Origin: Pegoplata infirma
Taxonomy: Eukaryota; Arthropoda; Insecta; Diptera; Anthomyiidae
Length of the DNA stretch: 64,000 nt
Assembly: GCA_963921195.1 (NCBI GenBank)
Contig: OY992540.1
Coordinates: 76,745,337 to 76,809,336 of the forward strand
Direction of reading: 5' to 3'
The translations under genes and the position numbers were made by a program. The notes under the pieces were generated by a model. The model did no database searches. It saw nothing but the letters and a program-made list of their open reading frames with translations, and had not been told where the DNA came from. The stretch's first letter is position 1, and each line of letters begins with the position of its first letter. Below, piece by piece: positions 54,889-64,000 of the stretch.

Positions 54889-56210
54889 TCATGCGATCTC
54901 TGAAATCTCATCTCTGGAAGTAATAACGTCGCATCTATTAGTCTTTGGGTCAAACCAAGATTGGTCTATCACGATATAATACATTAATCCTCCACCTCCG
55001 GTTAGTCTTTCTAGTCGCAGGGCTACCTTGCAATGGCAGATAAAGTGTTTGATATTTCCCAACTCCTTTTCATTCATGCAACTCCGGCAAAAGACATTCG
55101 ACGGCACATTTAACCGATCTGCGTGCTTTCCTATAAGGTAATTATAGCAACCACCGTCGAAATCTCTCCTCTTGGCAGCGATATTAGCTCACTTGTGTGC
55201 TTCTGATTAAGAGAAGGCTAAATCTGTCGTGTTGTCTGACACGTTCATCCATTAGCCTATTTTTGATTACTCTCCGTCGCAGAACAAAGCCGTAGGTTTT
55301 GTTTGCAAGTTTCTAGAGGCATACCAACACATTCCAATTCTGTTGGAACCTGTAAGGTAGTTCCCAGTCTTGCAAGCTCGTCTGCTTTTCAATTCCCTGG
55401 AATGTCTCTGTGCCCTGGGACCCATATGAGTAGTGTGTCAAACTGCTTGGCCATCTCATTTAAAGGAGTGCGGCAGTTAAAGACAGATATTGTTTTCAGA
55501 AACAGATCTTGTGACTCCAGGGACTTGACCGCGGCTTGACTGTCAGAATCGATGTTGACTGCAGTTGTAGACAATACATTGCAGCTCAACCAGTCAGCCA
55601 CCTCCTTTATTGCCAGCATCTCTTCCTAGTAAACACTGCAATGATCCGGCAATCTTTGAGCCAGGCTCAACCCAAGCTCCTCCGAATAGACTCCAAAGCC
55701 CACTTGTTCGTGCAGCCTCGATCTATCCGTGTAAGATCTCGTGGAGGCTCCACTACCCAGAATTCCCCTCATCCAAGACTCCCTGGTTGGTATCATGGTT
55801 GTAAAGTTGCGCTTAAAAAGGCTGCTAGATGGAGCACAGTCCACATTTTGTGGTATTGTTATCTTCCTTAAGATCGAGCTATGGCCATAATAGCTACTCC
55901 TTCATTGCAGTGTAAGTCGAATTGCCGACGTAATCGCATACTGCCTACTCAATATGTTAAATGGTATCAGATGAAGAAGGATTTCTAATGCAGCCGTAGG
56001 TGTAGTACGAAGAGCACCAGTGATGCACATCGACGCGCCGCCGATTTTGAGCCGGTCGGCTTGATTCACTGCCAGAGAAATAGGATCAAAAGCAGGAAAC
56101 TTATTTTTCCTTTTAAACAAGACAAGCTCTGTTTTGTTTGGATTAACTCCCAGACCACAGCCTCTTTCCTATTAAGACTGATCTATCAGAGAACCCTGAA
56201 GAATGTCCGG
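54889..56210 (-). pseudogene. N1 non-LTR retrotransposon, internally deleted copy
   Basis: Minus-strand order: KRKNKFPAFDPISLA (RT region, about 56070-56120), an in-frame jump to GGASMCITGALRTTPTAALE, RNase H pieces YTDRSRLHEQVGFGVYSE, MLAIKEVADWLSCNVL, DSDSQAAVKSLESQD, LIWVPGHRDIPGN, then SNVFCRSCMNEKEL and HFICHC near 55020-55100. Compared with 58966-60965 it has lost the segment between DPISL and RMASM. The first RNase H Asp reads TDRSR and the 3' end is altered. Confidence 0.8.
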
Positions 56211-56404
56211 GCAGATAAGTTTCGATAATTTGGAGGATATAATGAGAATACATCTTAGGCTATTGGAAAGATTCGCAATGTGTTTAACTTTCGCCGTTGG
56301 CAGAACAATGTTTTGGGGTATCGCTATGGACCAAGGAGTCTATGTGAGGTGTCTATGTGAGGTGTCAATCAGACAATACCACCATAATATAATCTAACCA
56401 AACC

Positions 56405-56455
56405 TAATTAAACGTTGGTGGGTGTTTTGAGCCCCAGCTTGGGCGCCATTTGTTA
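56405..56455 (-). other. Possible LTR-retroelement primer-site-like motif
   Basis: The minus strand reads TGGCGCCCAAGCTGGGGC, resembling the TGGCGCCC starts of tRNA primer-binding sites. The same 18 bases occur at 62890-62907. No LTR, gag or pol lies beside either, so this could be chance or part of another repeat. Confidence 0.25.
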
Positions 56456-56559
56456 AAAAAAGCTTTAAGTGAATTTTTCTGAATTGATTAGTTTATCTGG
56501 TTATTTTATAAATTAGTCACAATCAAACTAAAGCCGAAACTAATCCATTGTTGAGAAAC

Positions 56560-56900
56560 TCTAGCGCCATGACATTCCTGTCAGTTATTTTCTAATCCTG
56601 AAAGCTCATTAGCTTTACAGTTTCCTGGAATGTTTCGCTGACCTGCGATTTATATGTATGTGTTGAATGTAAAACTGCTTGACGACATAGTTCTTGAGGT
56701 GAGCTACTTCCTTTCTTTTGATGTCCAAACGGACCTTATACTATCTACCTTGCGTTATCGCCATCAACACTGACTGGAATACACTGCAGTGATCCATTAT
56801 TCTTTTAGCCTTGTGTTCGTATTTGCAGAAGAACAGAATAGTTTCTTTAAAAACCACAGGTTACCACATGAGCTCTTTCAGATCACTTAAAAAACTTTGC
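56560..56900 (-). pseudogene. Worn RNase H-type retrotransposon fragment
   Basis: AAAGCTCATTAGCTTTACAG, TTCCTGGAATGTTTCGCTGACC and CACTGCAGTGATCC follow the order of the N1 RNase H region (minus strand), but at low identity and with many indels. The end has CAACCTAACCTC near 56923. Confidence 0.45.
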
Positions 56901-56929
56901 TATCTACTCGCTAACCATTCAACCTAACC

Positions 56930-58290
56930 TCACAAGAAGCCTAACATATTAACATGCCTCCGCCATGTTTATTTATGTATCGATAGATCGTTAAAATAGT
57001 TTTGTTTTTTTTTCTAATAATAAAATAACATCAGTGAATTTTAAGAAACTACAACAAAATCAAAACATAAAAGTCTAAAAACCGTATGGATTGCAATGGA
57101 GCATGGTACAGCATTTTAATAGCGACATTTTGTTTTTATATCGTATGCAGACACTTGAGGCCAAAAAAAAAACATCAACAACAACATCCAATAATGCACG
57201 CACACACAAATAAGTACTCAATATATTTTTTATATGGAGGAGCAAGTCATAGTTTTAAACCAACGAAGGGCATATTGGAAAAATACCAACAAAAACTATT
57301 ATGATCAAATCGTATGACTTCATATCTTAACGATCAAAGCCAATAAGGTAGTGGAATACTTAAATAGCTTATACAGCAGCAGCAGTAGCAACAACAACCA
57401 AAGTTGTGGAAGACGTATCGATCGATTGGTTTAAAATTTTATGTTAGAGGCGGAGGGCTTTTTATAACCCGTTTTGGTTATGAACGTGTGTTTAAACATT
57501 TTCAGTGGAAAAGAAAGTCAGTACAGACACATCCAGCAGCAGCAGTAATAACCATCCAAATATTTTGTTGTACGTCTGTCTATACAATCGAATTATTCGA
57601 TTGATGGTCAATAACGATGCGACAAATACCCGCCATCCATCTATGGTTTTTCAACTATGCTAAGGCATGTTGTTGGAGCTCTGTTTGTCGTGCGCCTGTG
57701 TGCGTTTATAGCAAGTAGTAGTTAGTTTAAGTGCGTGTCTTCTTCATCCGCTATCGCTTGCTCTACCATCCCAACGTTGTCTTTACCGCCGTCAATCGCC
57801 ATACGGTGTTTGTTGCTGCTACTTTATGTACTTATTGAGGTTTAAATGTCATGCTCACACACATTTTTTGTTTTGGTCGACACCTGATGAATCTTTAATG
57901 AACATTGATTAACCAACATTGGAAAAGGCTTCACAAAATAAGAAATCAAACAAGCGCACCATCCATAAAAAACAAAAAAAAATAGTATTAATCAAACGCA
58001 ATTCTTCAATAAGCTTCAATACACATAAATATTTACACATTTACTAACATATTGAATAAACTACCATTTTGATGTCAAGATTTTCATTTGAATTGTCTCC
58101 TCACTTTGGAGCTACAGCATTTTGATGTTTGTTTGTGATACCCTATATTACATGCCTAATAGTAATAGTTTGTTATTAAGTTAGTAACATAACCAGGGTT
58201 CGTCTTTAACTACATGAGTTGAGTTGAAGGTGGGTTATGCAAGTCAACCACACCGTACTCTGGAAGGGAAAATTAACAAAGGATTAGAGA
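56930..58290. other. Unique-looking DNA with CAG/CAA microsatellites
   Basis: CAACAACAACATCC near 57177, CAGCAGCAGCAGTAGCAACAACAACC near 57374 and CAGCAGCAGCAG near 57535 are spread through non-repetitive sequence. The plus frames 57086-57304 and 57404-57604 are short and show no domain. This is the best candidate for host intronic or regulatory DNA. Confidence 0.4.
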
Positions 58291-58299
58291 AAGTTTAAA

Positions 58300-58950
58300 G
58301 AAAGTGAAAGGTCGTCGCTGCTCCTAAAAATAGTCATGCGCTTTTATAATTTTCTCGAAGAGGCCCCAGAAACAGCCTTATTTTGACCTTTCGTAGTACT
58401 TTTTTAAAGTCAACATTTGATCAACATAATATTTGTAATATTGAGTTAATATTTATTTTTCATAATTTTCATTCAACCGCGAAAGAATCAAATTTGAGTT
58501 TTCTTTGGGCCTCTTCAAAGAAATTTTTTTATCACATAACCCAATTTTTAGGTTCAGCGTCGAGGTGCTTGCTCTGAACTCCTTAGTAGCTTTCACGAAC
58601 CTGAGAAAGTCAGACAAGGAAAGTTCAAGGACCATGTCCACTGACAGAATATCAGAGCCTATTATCCACAGTCTAGCTTTTAAGAATGCTGGGCAAAAAC
58701 AGACGTAGTGTTGAATTGTGTCCTCATCGTCAAGACAAGCTGCACACAGAGGGTCCAAAAAGACACCCAATCTCGTCATATGACGAACACAGGCAGTAAT
58801 TAGGCCAGTAAGTTTGCGATAGTCTCTTTTACTCAGATTCAGTAAATAGTTTACAACTTTCGTGTCTGTTTTTATCACAAAACATTTCCATCAAAAGAAT
58901 TGTATCGAAGTCAAAGAATCGGCAATATTATTTCCCTGTATTCACCTATG
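58300..58950 (-). pseudogene. N4 non-LTR retrotransposon C-terminal tail
   Basis: A 141-residue minus-strand frame (58453-58878) runs TKVVNYLLNLSKRDYRKLTG, LITACVRHMTRLGVFLDPLC, then AACLDDEDTIQHYVCFCPAF and LRFVKATKEF. C-x2-C-x7-H-x4-C is the tail knuckle of RNase H-bearing non-LTR ORF2 products. The frame is open to the natural C-terminus, but the upstream RNase H and RT are absent. A different family from N1 by sequence. Confidence 0.7.
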
Positions 58951-58965
58951 ACCAGGAACCCACAA

Positions 58966-60965
58966 GAGGTTAGGTTAGGTTGTAAGTGGCTGCTGACGTT
59001 TCACGTCAACACATGTAGACTATGAGGTCCATTGTGATACCACGGGATTGTGACAGATTTCCCTACTAGTCCCTGTTGTTGAACCGAGTTGAGCTTCTTA
59101 TGAAGCTTCTAAGATATTGAATTTTGACATCCGACAAATCAGAAAGATCGTGCAGCTGCCTAGATCCCAGTGAAGCAAGTCTCTGACCAGAAAGTGCCAG
59201 GCAATGGCAGATAAAGTGTTCTATAGTTTCCAACTCCTCTTCATCCGTGCAATTCCGGTAAAAGTCATTCGACGGCACATTTAACCGCTGTGCGTGCAGT
59301 GTCCGGTAATTATAGCAACCACTGCGATATCAGCTCACTTGTGCGCTCCTTATTAAGAGAAGGCCAATTCAGTCGTGTTGTCTCACACGTCCATCCATTA
59401 GCCCATATTTGATTAGTCTCCGTCGCGGAACAAAGCCGTAGGTTTTGCTTTCAAGTTTCTAGAGGCATACCAACACATTCCAATTCTGTTGGAACCTGTA
59501 AGGTAGTTCCCAGTCTTGCAATCTCATCGTCTTTGCAATTCCCTGGAATGTCTCTGTGCCCTGGGACCCATATGAGTCGTATGTTAAACTGCTTGGCCAT
59601 CTCATTATAAGACGTACGGCAGTTAAGGGCAAATATTGTATTCAGAAACATTGACTCCAAGGACTTGACCGCAGCTTGACTGTCAGAATAAATGTTGACT
59701 GCGGTTGTAGACAAGATTTTGCAACTCAACCAGTCAGCCACTTACTTTATTGCCAGAATCTCTGCCTGGTAAACACTGCAATTATCTGTCAATCTTTGAG
59801 CCAGGCTCAATCCAAGCTCTTCCGAATTGACTCCAAAGCCCACTTGCCCGTGCAGCCTCGATCCATCTGCGTAAAAATTTATGGTGGCTCCACTATCCGG
59901 AATGCCCCCCATCCAAGACTCCCTGGATGGAATTATAGTGGTAAAGTGGCGCTCAAAATTGCTCATAGAGGGAGCACAGTCGCTATGGCCACAATCGCTG
60001 CTCCTCCATTGCAGCGTGCTATTAAGTCGAATTGCCGAGGCAACCGCATACTGCCTACCCAATACATCCAATGGTATCAGGTAAAAGAGGATTTCTAATG
60101 CAGCCGTAGGTGTAGTACGAAGAGCACCAAAGATGCACATCGACGCCATTCTCTGTACCTTCGTGATAAAGATACAGTTGGCATTTGTTTCTAAAGCAGG
60201 CCACCACACAATGATTTCATACAGCAGAATTGGACGCACCACTGCTGTATAGATCCAACGAACGACTTCAGGGCTAAAACCCCATCGTTTTCCAATGGTC
60301 CTTTTACAGGAATATAAAGCAATCGTTGCTTTTCTCACCCGTTCCTCAATATTACGCCCGAAATTAAAATTCCTATCTAGAAATACTCCAAGATACTTGG
60401 CTTCATCTGAGAAGGTTATTTCAATGCCGTCCAGAGAAATAGGATCAAAAGCAGGAATCTTATTTTTCCTTGTAAACAAAACAAACTCTGTTTTACTTGG
60501 ATTAACTCCTAGACCACAGTCTATTGCCCATTTAGACAGATCTTTCAGAGAACCCTGTAGAATGTCCCTCAAAGTTGGCAGATGCCTCCCTTCACCGCTA
60601 TTGCGACATCGTCAGCATATGCGACAGCCACGTGCTTCTAGAGATAGCAGCATTGAATTCAGTACCAGGTTCCAAAGAAGCGGCAAAAGAACACCTCCCT
60701 GACGTTATACGTCTCGATTCAGACGTTATACGTTTATTGGCAAGTAAGTTTTCCACCATTAAAACCATCCCACGCTCTACCCCCAGACCAGACAATGCCA
60801 GAACTATCGAGTCTCTGAGGAAATTATTAAAAGCCCCCTCTATATCAAGAAAGGCCACCATAGTGTACTCCTTCACCGAAAGCGATCTCTCGATGGTACC
60901 AACGAGCTCATGAAGAGCTGTTTCCGTTGATATACCTTTGCTGTATGCAAGAGACAGACCCTATT
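58966..60965 (-). pseudogene. N1 non-LTR retrotransposon, best copy: RT, RNase H, knuckle, tail
   Basis: Minus-strand order: YSKGISTETALHELVGTIER (about 60900-60955), RT motif A VAFLDIEGAFNN (about 60832-60867), GGVLLPLLWNLVLNSMLLSL, motif C AYADDVAIAVKG (about 60590-60625), a 276-residue frame (59742-60572) with thumb motifs FLDRNFNFGRNIEERVRKA and RPILLYEIIVWWPALE, then RNase H YADGSRLHG, AEILAIK, IYSDSQAAVKSL and LIWVPGHRDIPGN, and the tail CTDEEELETIEHFICHC. A 1-base loss just after YADD shifts the frame. One stop replaces Glu between AEILAIK and VADWLSC. The element ends with a UTR and CCTAACCTAACC tail at 58969-58983. It is 5'-truncated, lacking endonuclease and ORF1. RNase H in an ORF2 with this tail knuckle places it in the I/LOA/R1-like groups. 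Confidence 0.9.
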
Positions 60966-62740
60966 CTCACATGAGATCTCATTGAGTCTGCACATACTCT
61001 TTTAAACAATTTCAAATGTTGTGATTGGAGAATCCGATACCATGAGCCCAGCTTGATTGTCATCTTTTTTCAATTATGGAAGCCGCTAGGTCCGAAATAG
61101 CAAACACTACTGTCTGAAAGAATGTTGCCATTTTGCCCATAGCATGAGAGTATTTGGTTTCGTCATCCAATAACCAACCAGATCCAGAATCAACCGAGGT
61201 ACTAAAACCATCCGTATAGAAAGTTTCAGAGTAATTTCTTGGAAGCTTTACACTGAATTTCCTGCAAAACTCTATGCAAAGCGTCATACTGTTTTTGGGC
61301 ATGGTAAACTTCGGCCAATGTTTCGAAATCTTAATAAACTGTTGACCGCATCCTGCATTTTAGTCTCTATGCCATAATCCATCTTTTTGGTCACTGCACA
61401 GGAATTTAATGGCTACCTCTTGAATATGTAAATCCAAGGGAAGCATGTCCAACATAGCGTTAAGAGATGCTCCAGGTGTAATGTTCATACCTCCTATAAT
61501 ACCCAAGCAAGCCTCTCTTTGTATTACGTCCAGCAGAGCCCGAGTAGATTTCACAACTGTTTTTGACCACCAGACCACCGCCGCTTATGTCACAAAAGGC
61601 ATATGGAGGCTAGGTTCATCCAGTGCACCCCACAACTCTTAGTCCCTATGTCTTCCAAAAAGGTCTTTGAAACCGTCAGAAAATGTAGTGCTCCCGAAAT
61701 ACTTTTAGTTCAACATGTTTTGTCCACAATAGTTTTCTATACAGAATGACTCCTAAATACTTTACATCTGTTGAGAGTTGAAGGGAACACCCTTCAGCGT
61801 AAGAAGCTTAAAACCCTTGTGTTTGGTCCATTGCGTAAACAACACAAGTGTTGTCTTAGATGTATTCACGAACAACCAATGTCTGTTGTACATCAAGTCT
61901 ATAACAGTCTGCATTTAATTGCAAACCATTTCAAGAAAATTTCTAGAAACTAATGCACAAACATCATTCGCATAAGTCTTTACGTGAACACCTAGAGCCT
62001 GTATTTCCACAGTTTTCCTTAACAGTGACGGTGATCTCTTAGAAAAAATAAAGTAGATCCATTTAACAAGAATTGGGTCCACAACATGCTCTTCAGCCGA
62101 AGCCTTCATCGAGTCAAAGGTAGCCCAGTATGTAAATTTGTTTATCAAGTCTTTTCTCGATCTTGAAAAGAAGATAATCAAGTGCCGACTTAAAAGATCG
62201 AAGCCTTCATCGAGTCAAACGTAGCACAATGTGTAATTTTGTTTATCAACACTCTTCTCGATCTTAAAAAAAAGACCACGAAGAGCCGATTCAAAAGAAC
62301 TACCACTTTGGTACACGTGTTTCTGATTACTCAAGGGAATATCGACTAATGTCACCGGCCAAAGCAGTTTTTTAACCTTTTGTTCAAGATTTTCCAGTAG
62401 GAAGAAGAAAAGTGATTGGTCTAAAACTTTTCGGCAAAGGTAGTCCTACTTCCCCTGTTTGGGAATAAAGACGACTTTGCCATCTCGCCAGGATTATGAA
62501 ATATTACCATGGAAAATATTGGCCAAAAAGATCCTTCACAAGATTATCTCCACACATCTCTAACATAAGGGGATATGTACTGTCGGGACCAGGGGATTTG
62601 TCGTTATCGAAGGACGAAAAAGCTTTTCAATAATTTCTGTTTTGAACGTTGTTACTTTACACCCTGGACAACAGAATATCATTGACTTCCTGTTGGTTGG
62701 CAGTAAAGGTAGCATCGGGTTTAAACACATACTTCTCTTA
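60966..62740 (-). pseudogene. N5 non-LTR retrotransposon RT and RNase H, decayed
   Basis: Minus-strand order from high coordinates: FDNDKSPGPDSTYPLMLEM (RT block 1, about 62565-62625), a DLINKFTYWATFDSMKASAE block (about 62095-62155), motif C TYANDVCALVSRNFLEM (about 61925-61975; YADD has become YAND), CLGIIGGMNITPGASLNAML (about 61440-61510) and RNase H TFYTDGFSTSVDSGSGW (about 61180-61240), FQTVVFAISDLA. The Glu of the RNase H triad reads as Val. A repeated ATCGAAGCCTTCATCGAGTCA block (near 62097 and 62196) marks a local duplication. It joins the N1 copy head to tail near 60965. Confidence 0.75.
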
Positions 62741-63158
62741 CATAAGAGAAACTTACTTACACATTTATTGATGATAACTCAACATGAAACTTGAATGCAA
62801 GGCCGACAGAAAAAGTTGAAAGAAGAGAATTAAATGCATTTCTTAATATTGGCGATGGTTTCTGTATTTCCGCGTTGCGAATCGGAGTCTGGCCCCAGCT
62901 TGGGCGCCAAAAAAAAATTAAAGTATTAGATTTGAGTGTTTACAAAATATCAGACTGATCCATCAAAACTTGCGGCAACCTAGGTTTTTCCTTCTCGAAA
63001 ATGTTAACTTGAATTTTCTCCAAGACATAAAGCAAAAGTCATACTGGGTAAAAGCTGGGATAAAATTCAGAAAGCCAACAGTGGACCATGTTTGCCATAT
63101 GACTCCCCATGTCTTTTAAAAAGCAACTCATGTAGGGTATCATGTAGCAATTTAACTT
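62741..63158. other. Unassigned DNA with a repeat of the TGGCGCCC motif
   Basis: GCCCCAGCTTGGGCGCCA at 62890-62907 repeats 56428-56445. Otherwise nothing recognisable. Confidence 0.35.
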
Positions 63159-63571
63159 CCCGAGTAAAAAAGTTTTGATATAATCATATAGTTTTTTATA
63201 TAATTGTATATAAATAGATCCATCATTTGATCCCAAAAATGGAGGATCTAAAAATATATGATTATATCTTATTAGATAAAATTTGATATAATTAGATATA
63301 ATTGGATCCCAAAAATGGAACGGTAAATTTCATCTGATTTGATATTAAAGATCATATTAGATCTAATAAGATATAATCATATATTATTAGATCTTATTAA
63401 ATCTAATTTTTTATAATATCAAATTAGATAATATTTACCGTTCCATTTTTGGGATCTAATTTTATCTTATTATCTAAATTTTGATCTAATAAGATATAAT
63501 CATATATTCTTGGATCCTCCATTTTTGGGATCAAATGTTATATGGCACCGTATTATTTTTTTTTAGTCGGG
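63159..63571. mobile_element. CCCG-family foldback of ATTAGAT/GATATAAT words
   Basis: CCCGAGTAAAAAA and TTTTTTTTAGTCGGG pair, with TT on both sides. The 413-bp body is a nested palindrome. TGATCCCAAAAATGGAGGATC and TGGATCCCAAAAATGGAACGG blocks recur inverted, separated by AGATATAATCATATATTATTAGAT words. It belongs with 4698-4948 by ends and word type. Confidence 0.85.
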
Positions 63572-64000
63572 TTATAATTATTTTTATATCTTTTCCATAT
63601 CTAGACTCTGCCCATATTTTAAGCTTTTAAAACACTCCTCTATGAAATATCAATAAACTGTCATCCAAAATCAAAATTTAAAGCTAAGACAAACCAATGT
63701 CTATTGTATCTGTTTGTCCATCCAAACGAAAGACAGACAAACCGACCGTTTTGTCTCTCCCTGAACTATGTCTGCATACAGTTATGCTAATGAATCTTAT
63801 ACGCATATTTGGAAATCATGTCGTATTCATCATAAAATAAAAATGTTGAAGAAAAATACAAAAAAAAAAAGAAATTTATTGTCATGCCACCATGTTTTAT
63901 TATTAGGAATTAATAAATATTTGGTTGTGAGGTGAGAGCTCTACGAAGAAGATCAATGTTTAATAATGAAAAAAAAAAATATGATTTAGAGAAATTTCAT
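63572..64000. other. AT-rich DNA, no feature recognised
   Basis: Nothing supportable on either strand to the window edge. Confidence 0.4.

Noticed and set aside
55536..55871. 111-residue plus-strand frame and similar plus frames at 59676-60913
   Set aside because: They are antisense shadows of N1 RT and RNase H sequence.
57086..57604. Plus-strand frames of 72 and 66 residues as host exons
   Set aside because: Short, no domain, no convincing splice context; the CAG/CAA runs alone do not show coding.
1..64000. Bacterial or phage content (operons, CRISPR, Shine-Dalgarno-led genes)
   Set aside because: No long open frames, very AT-rich non-coding DNA, eukaryote-type retroelements and microsatellites throughout.

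Overview
The window reads as nuclear DNA of a fly-like insect (Diptera, most likely a large-genome calyptrate; the species is an inference). It is AT-rich and has long poly-A/T runs and CAG/CAA/CTG microsatellites. It carries many 5'-truncated non-LTR retrotransposons, tRNA-derived SINE-like repeats and Helitron-like dispersed repeats of the INE-1/DINE-1 sort with (GTCC)n microsatellites. I found no supportable host protein-coding gene, no rRNA or true tRNA gene, no CRISPR array and no bacterial operon. Nearly all open frames of 60 aa or more are shadows of repeats.

Layout. 0-9.4 kb: foldback (inverted-repeat) elements, one SINE split by a hAT-like foldback, and a Helitron-like copy split by another foldback. 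9.4-12.9 kb: two decayed Jockey-type ORF2 fragments on the + strand. 12.9-17.5 kb: unique-looking microsatellite DNA enclosing RNase H retrotransposon debris. 17.5-24.9 kb: a 569-bp-type element swollen to 7.4 kb by nested insertions. 26-31.9 kb: more nested foldbacks and Helitron-like copies, one stack five levels deep. 31.9-40.7 kb: a retrotransposon copy split by a 6.7-kb foldback that contains six further elements. 41-47.6 kb: nested Helitron-like copies, foldbacks and RT debris. 48.8-63 kb: a second SINE copy and a graveyard of minus-strand non-LTR retrotransposons; the most complete copy is at 58.97-60.97 kb. 63.2-63.6 kb: a final foldback.

The striking pattern is a large set of non-autonomous foldback elements of at least ten termini types. 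Six carry perfect 8-bp target-site duplications (hAT-like), one a 9-bp duplication (Mutator-like), one type a 4-bp duplication in two copies, one type TTA/TAA in two copies, and several TA. In many, the inverted arms consist of iterated short, often self-complementary words such as AACCGG, TAATTAC, ATGTATG, TTAACTAAA and GTACTGAT. They insert repeatedly into one another and into retroelements, so the window preserves an insertion order that can be read from the target-site duplications.

How the parts relate: retrotransposon, SINE and Helitron-like copies serve as both targets and passengers. No autonomous transposase is visible, so the foldbacks must have been mobilised in trans. Several different non-LTR 3' ends finish in short CCTAA-type runs, the complement of the ancestral arthropod telomere unit TTAGG. 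All boundaries come from reading the sequence by eye and may be off by a few bases where no target-site duplication is cited.
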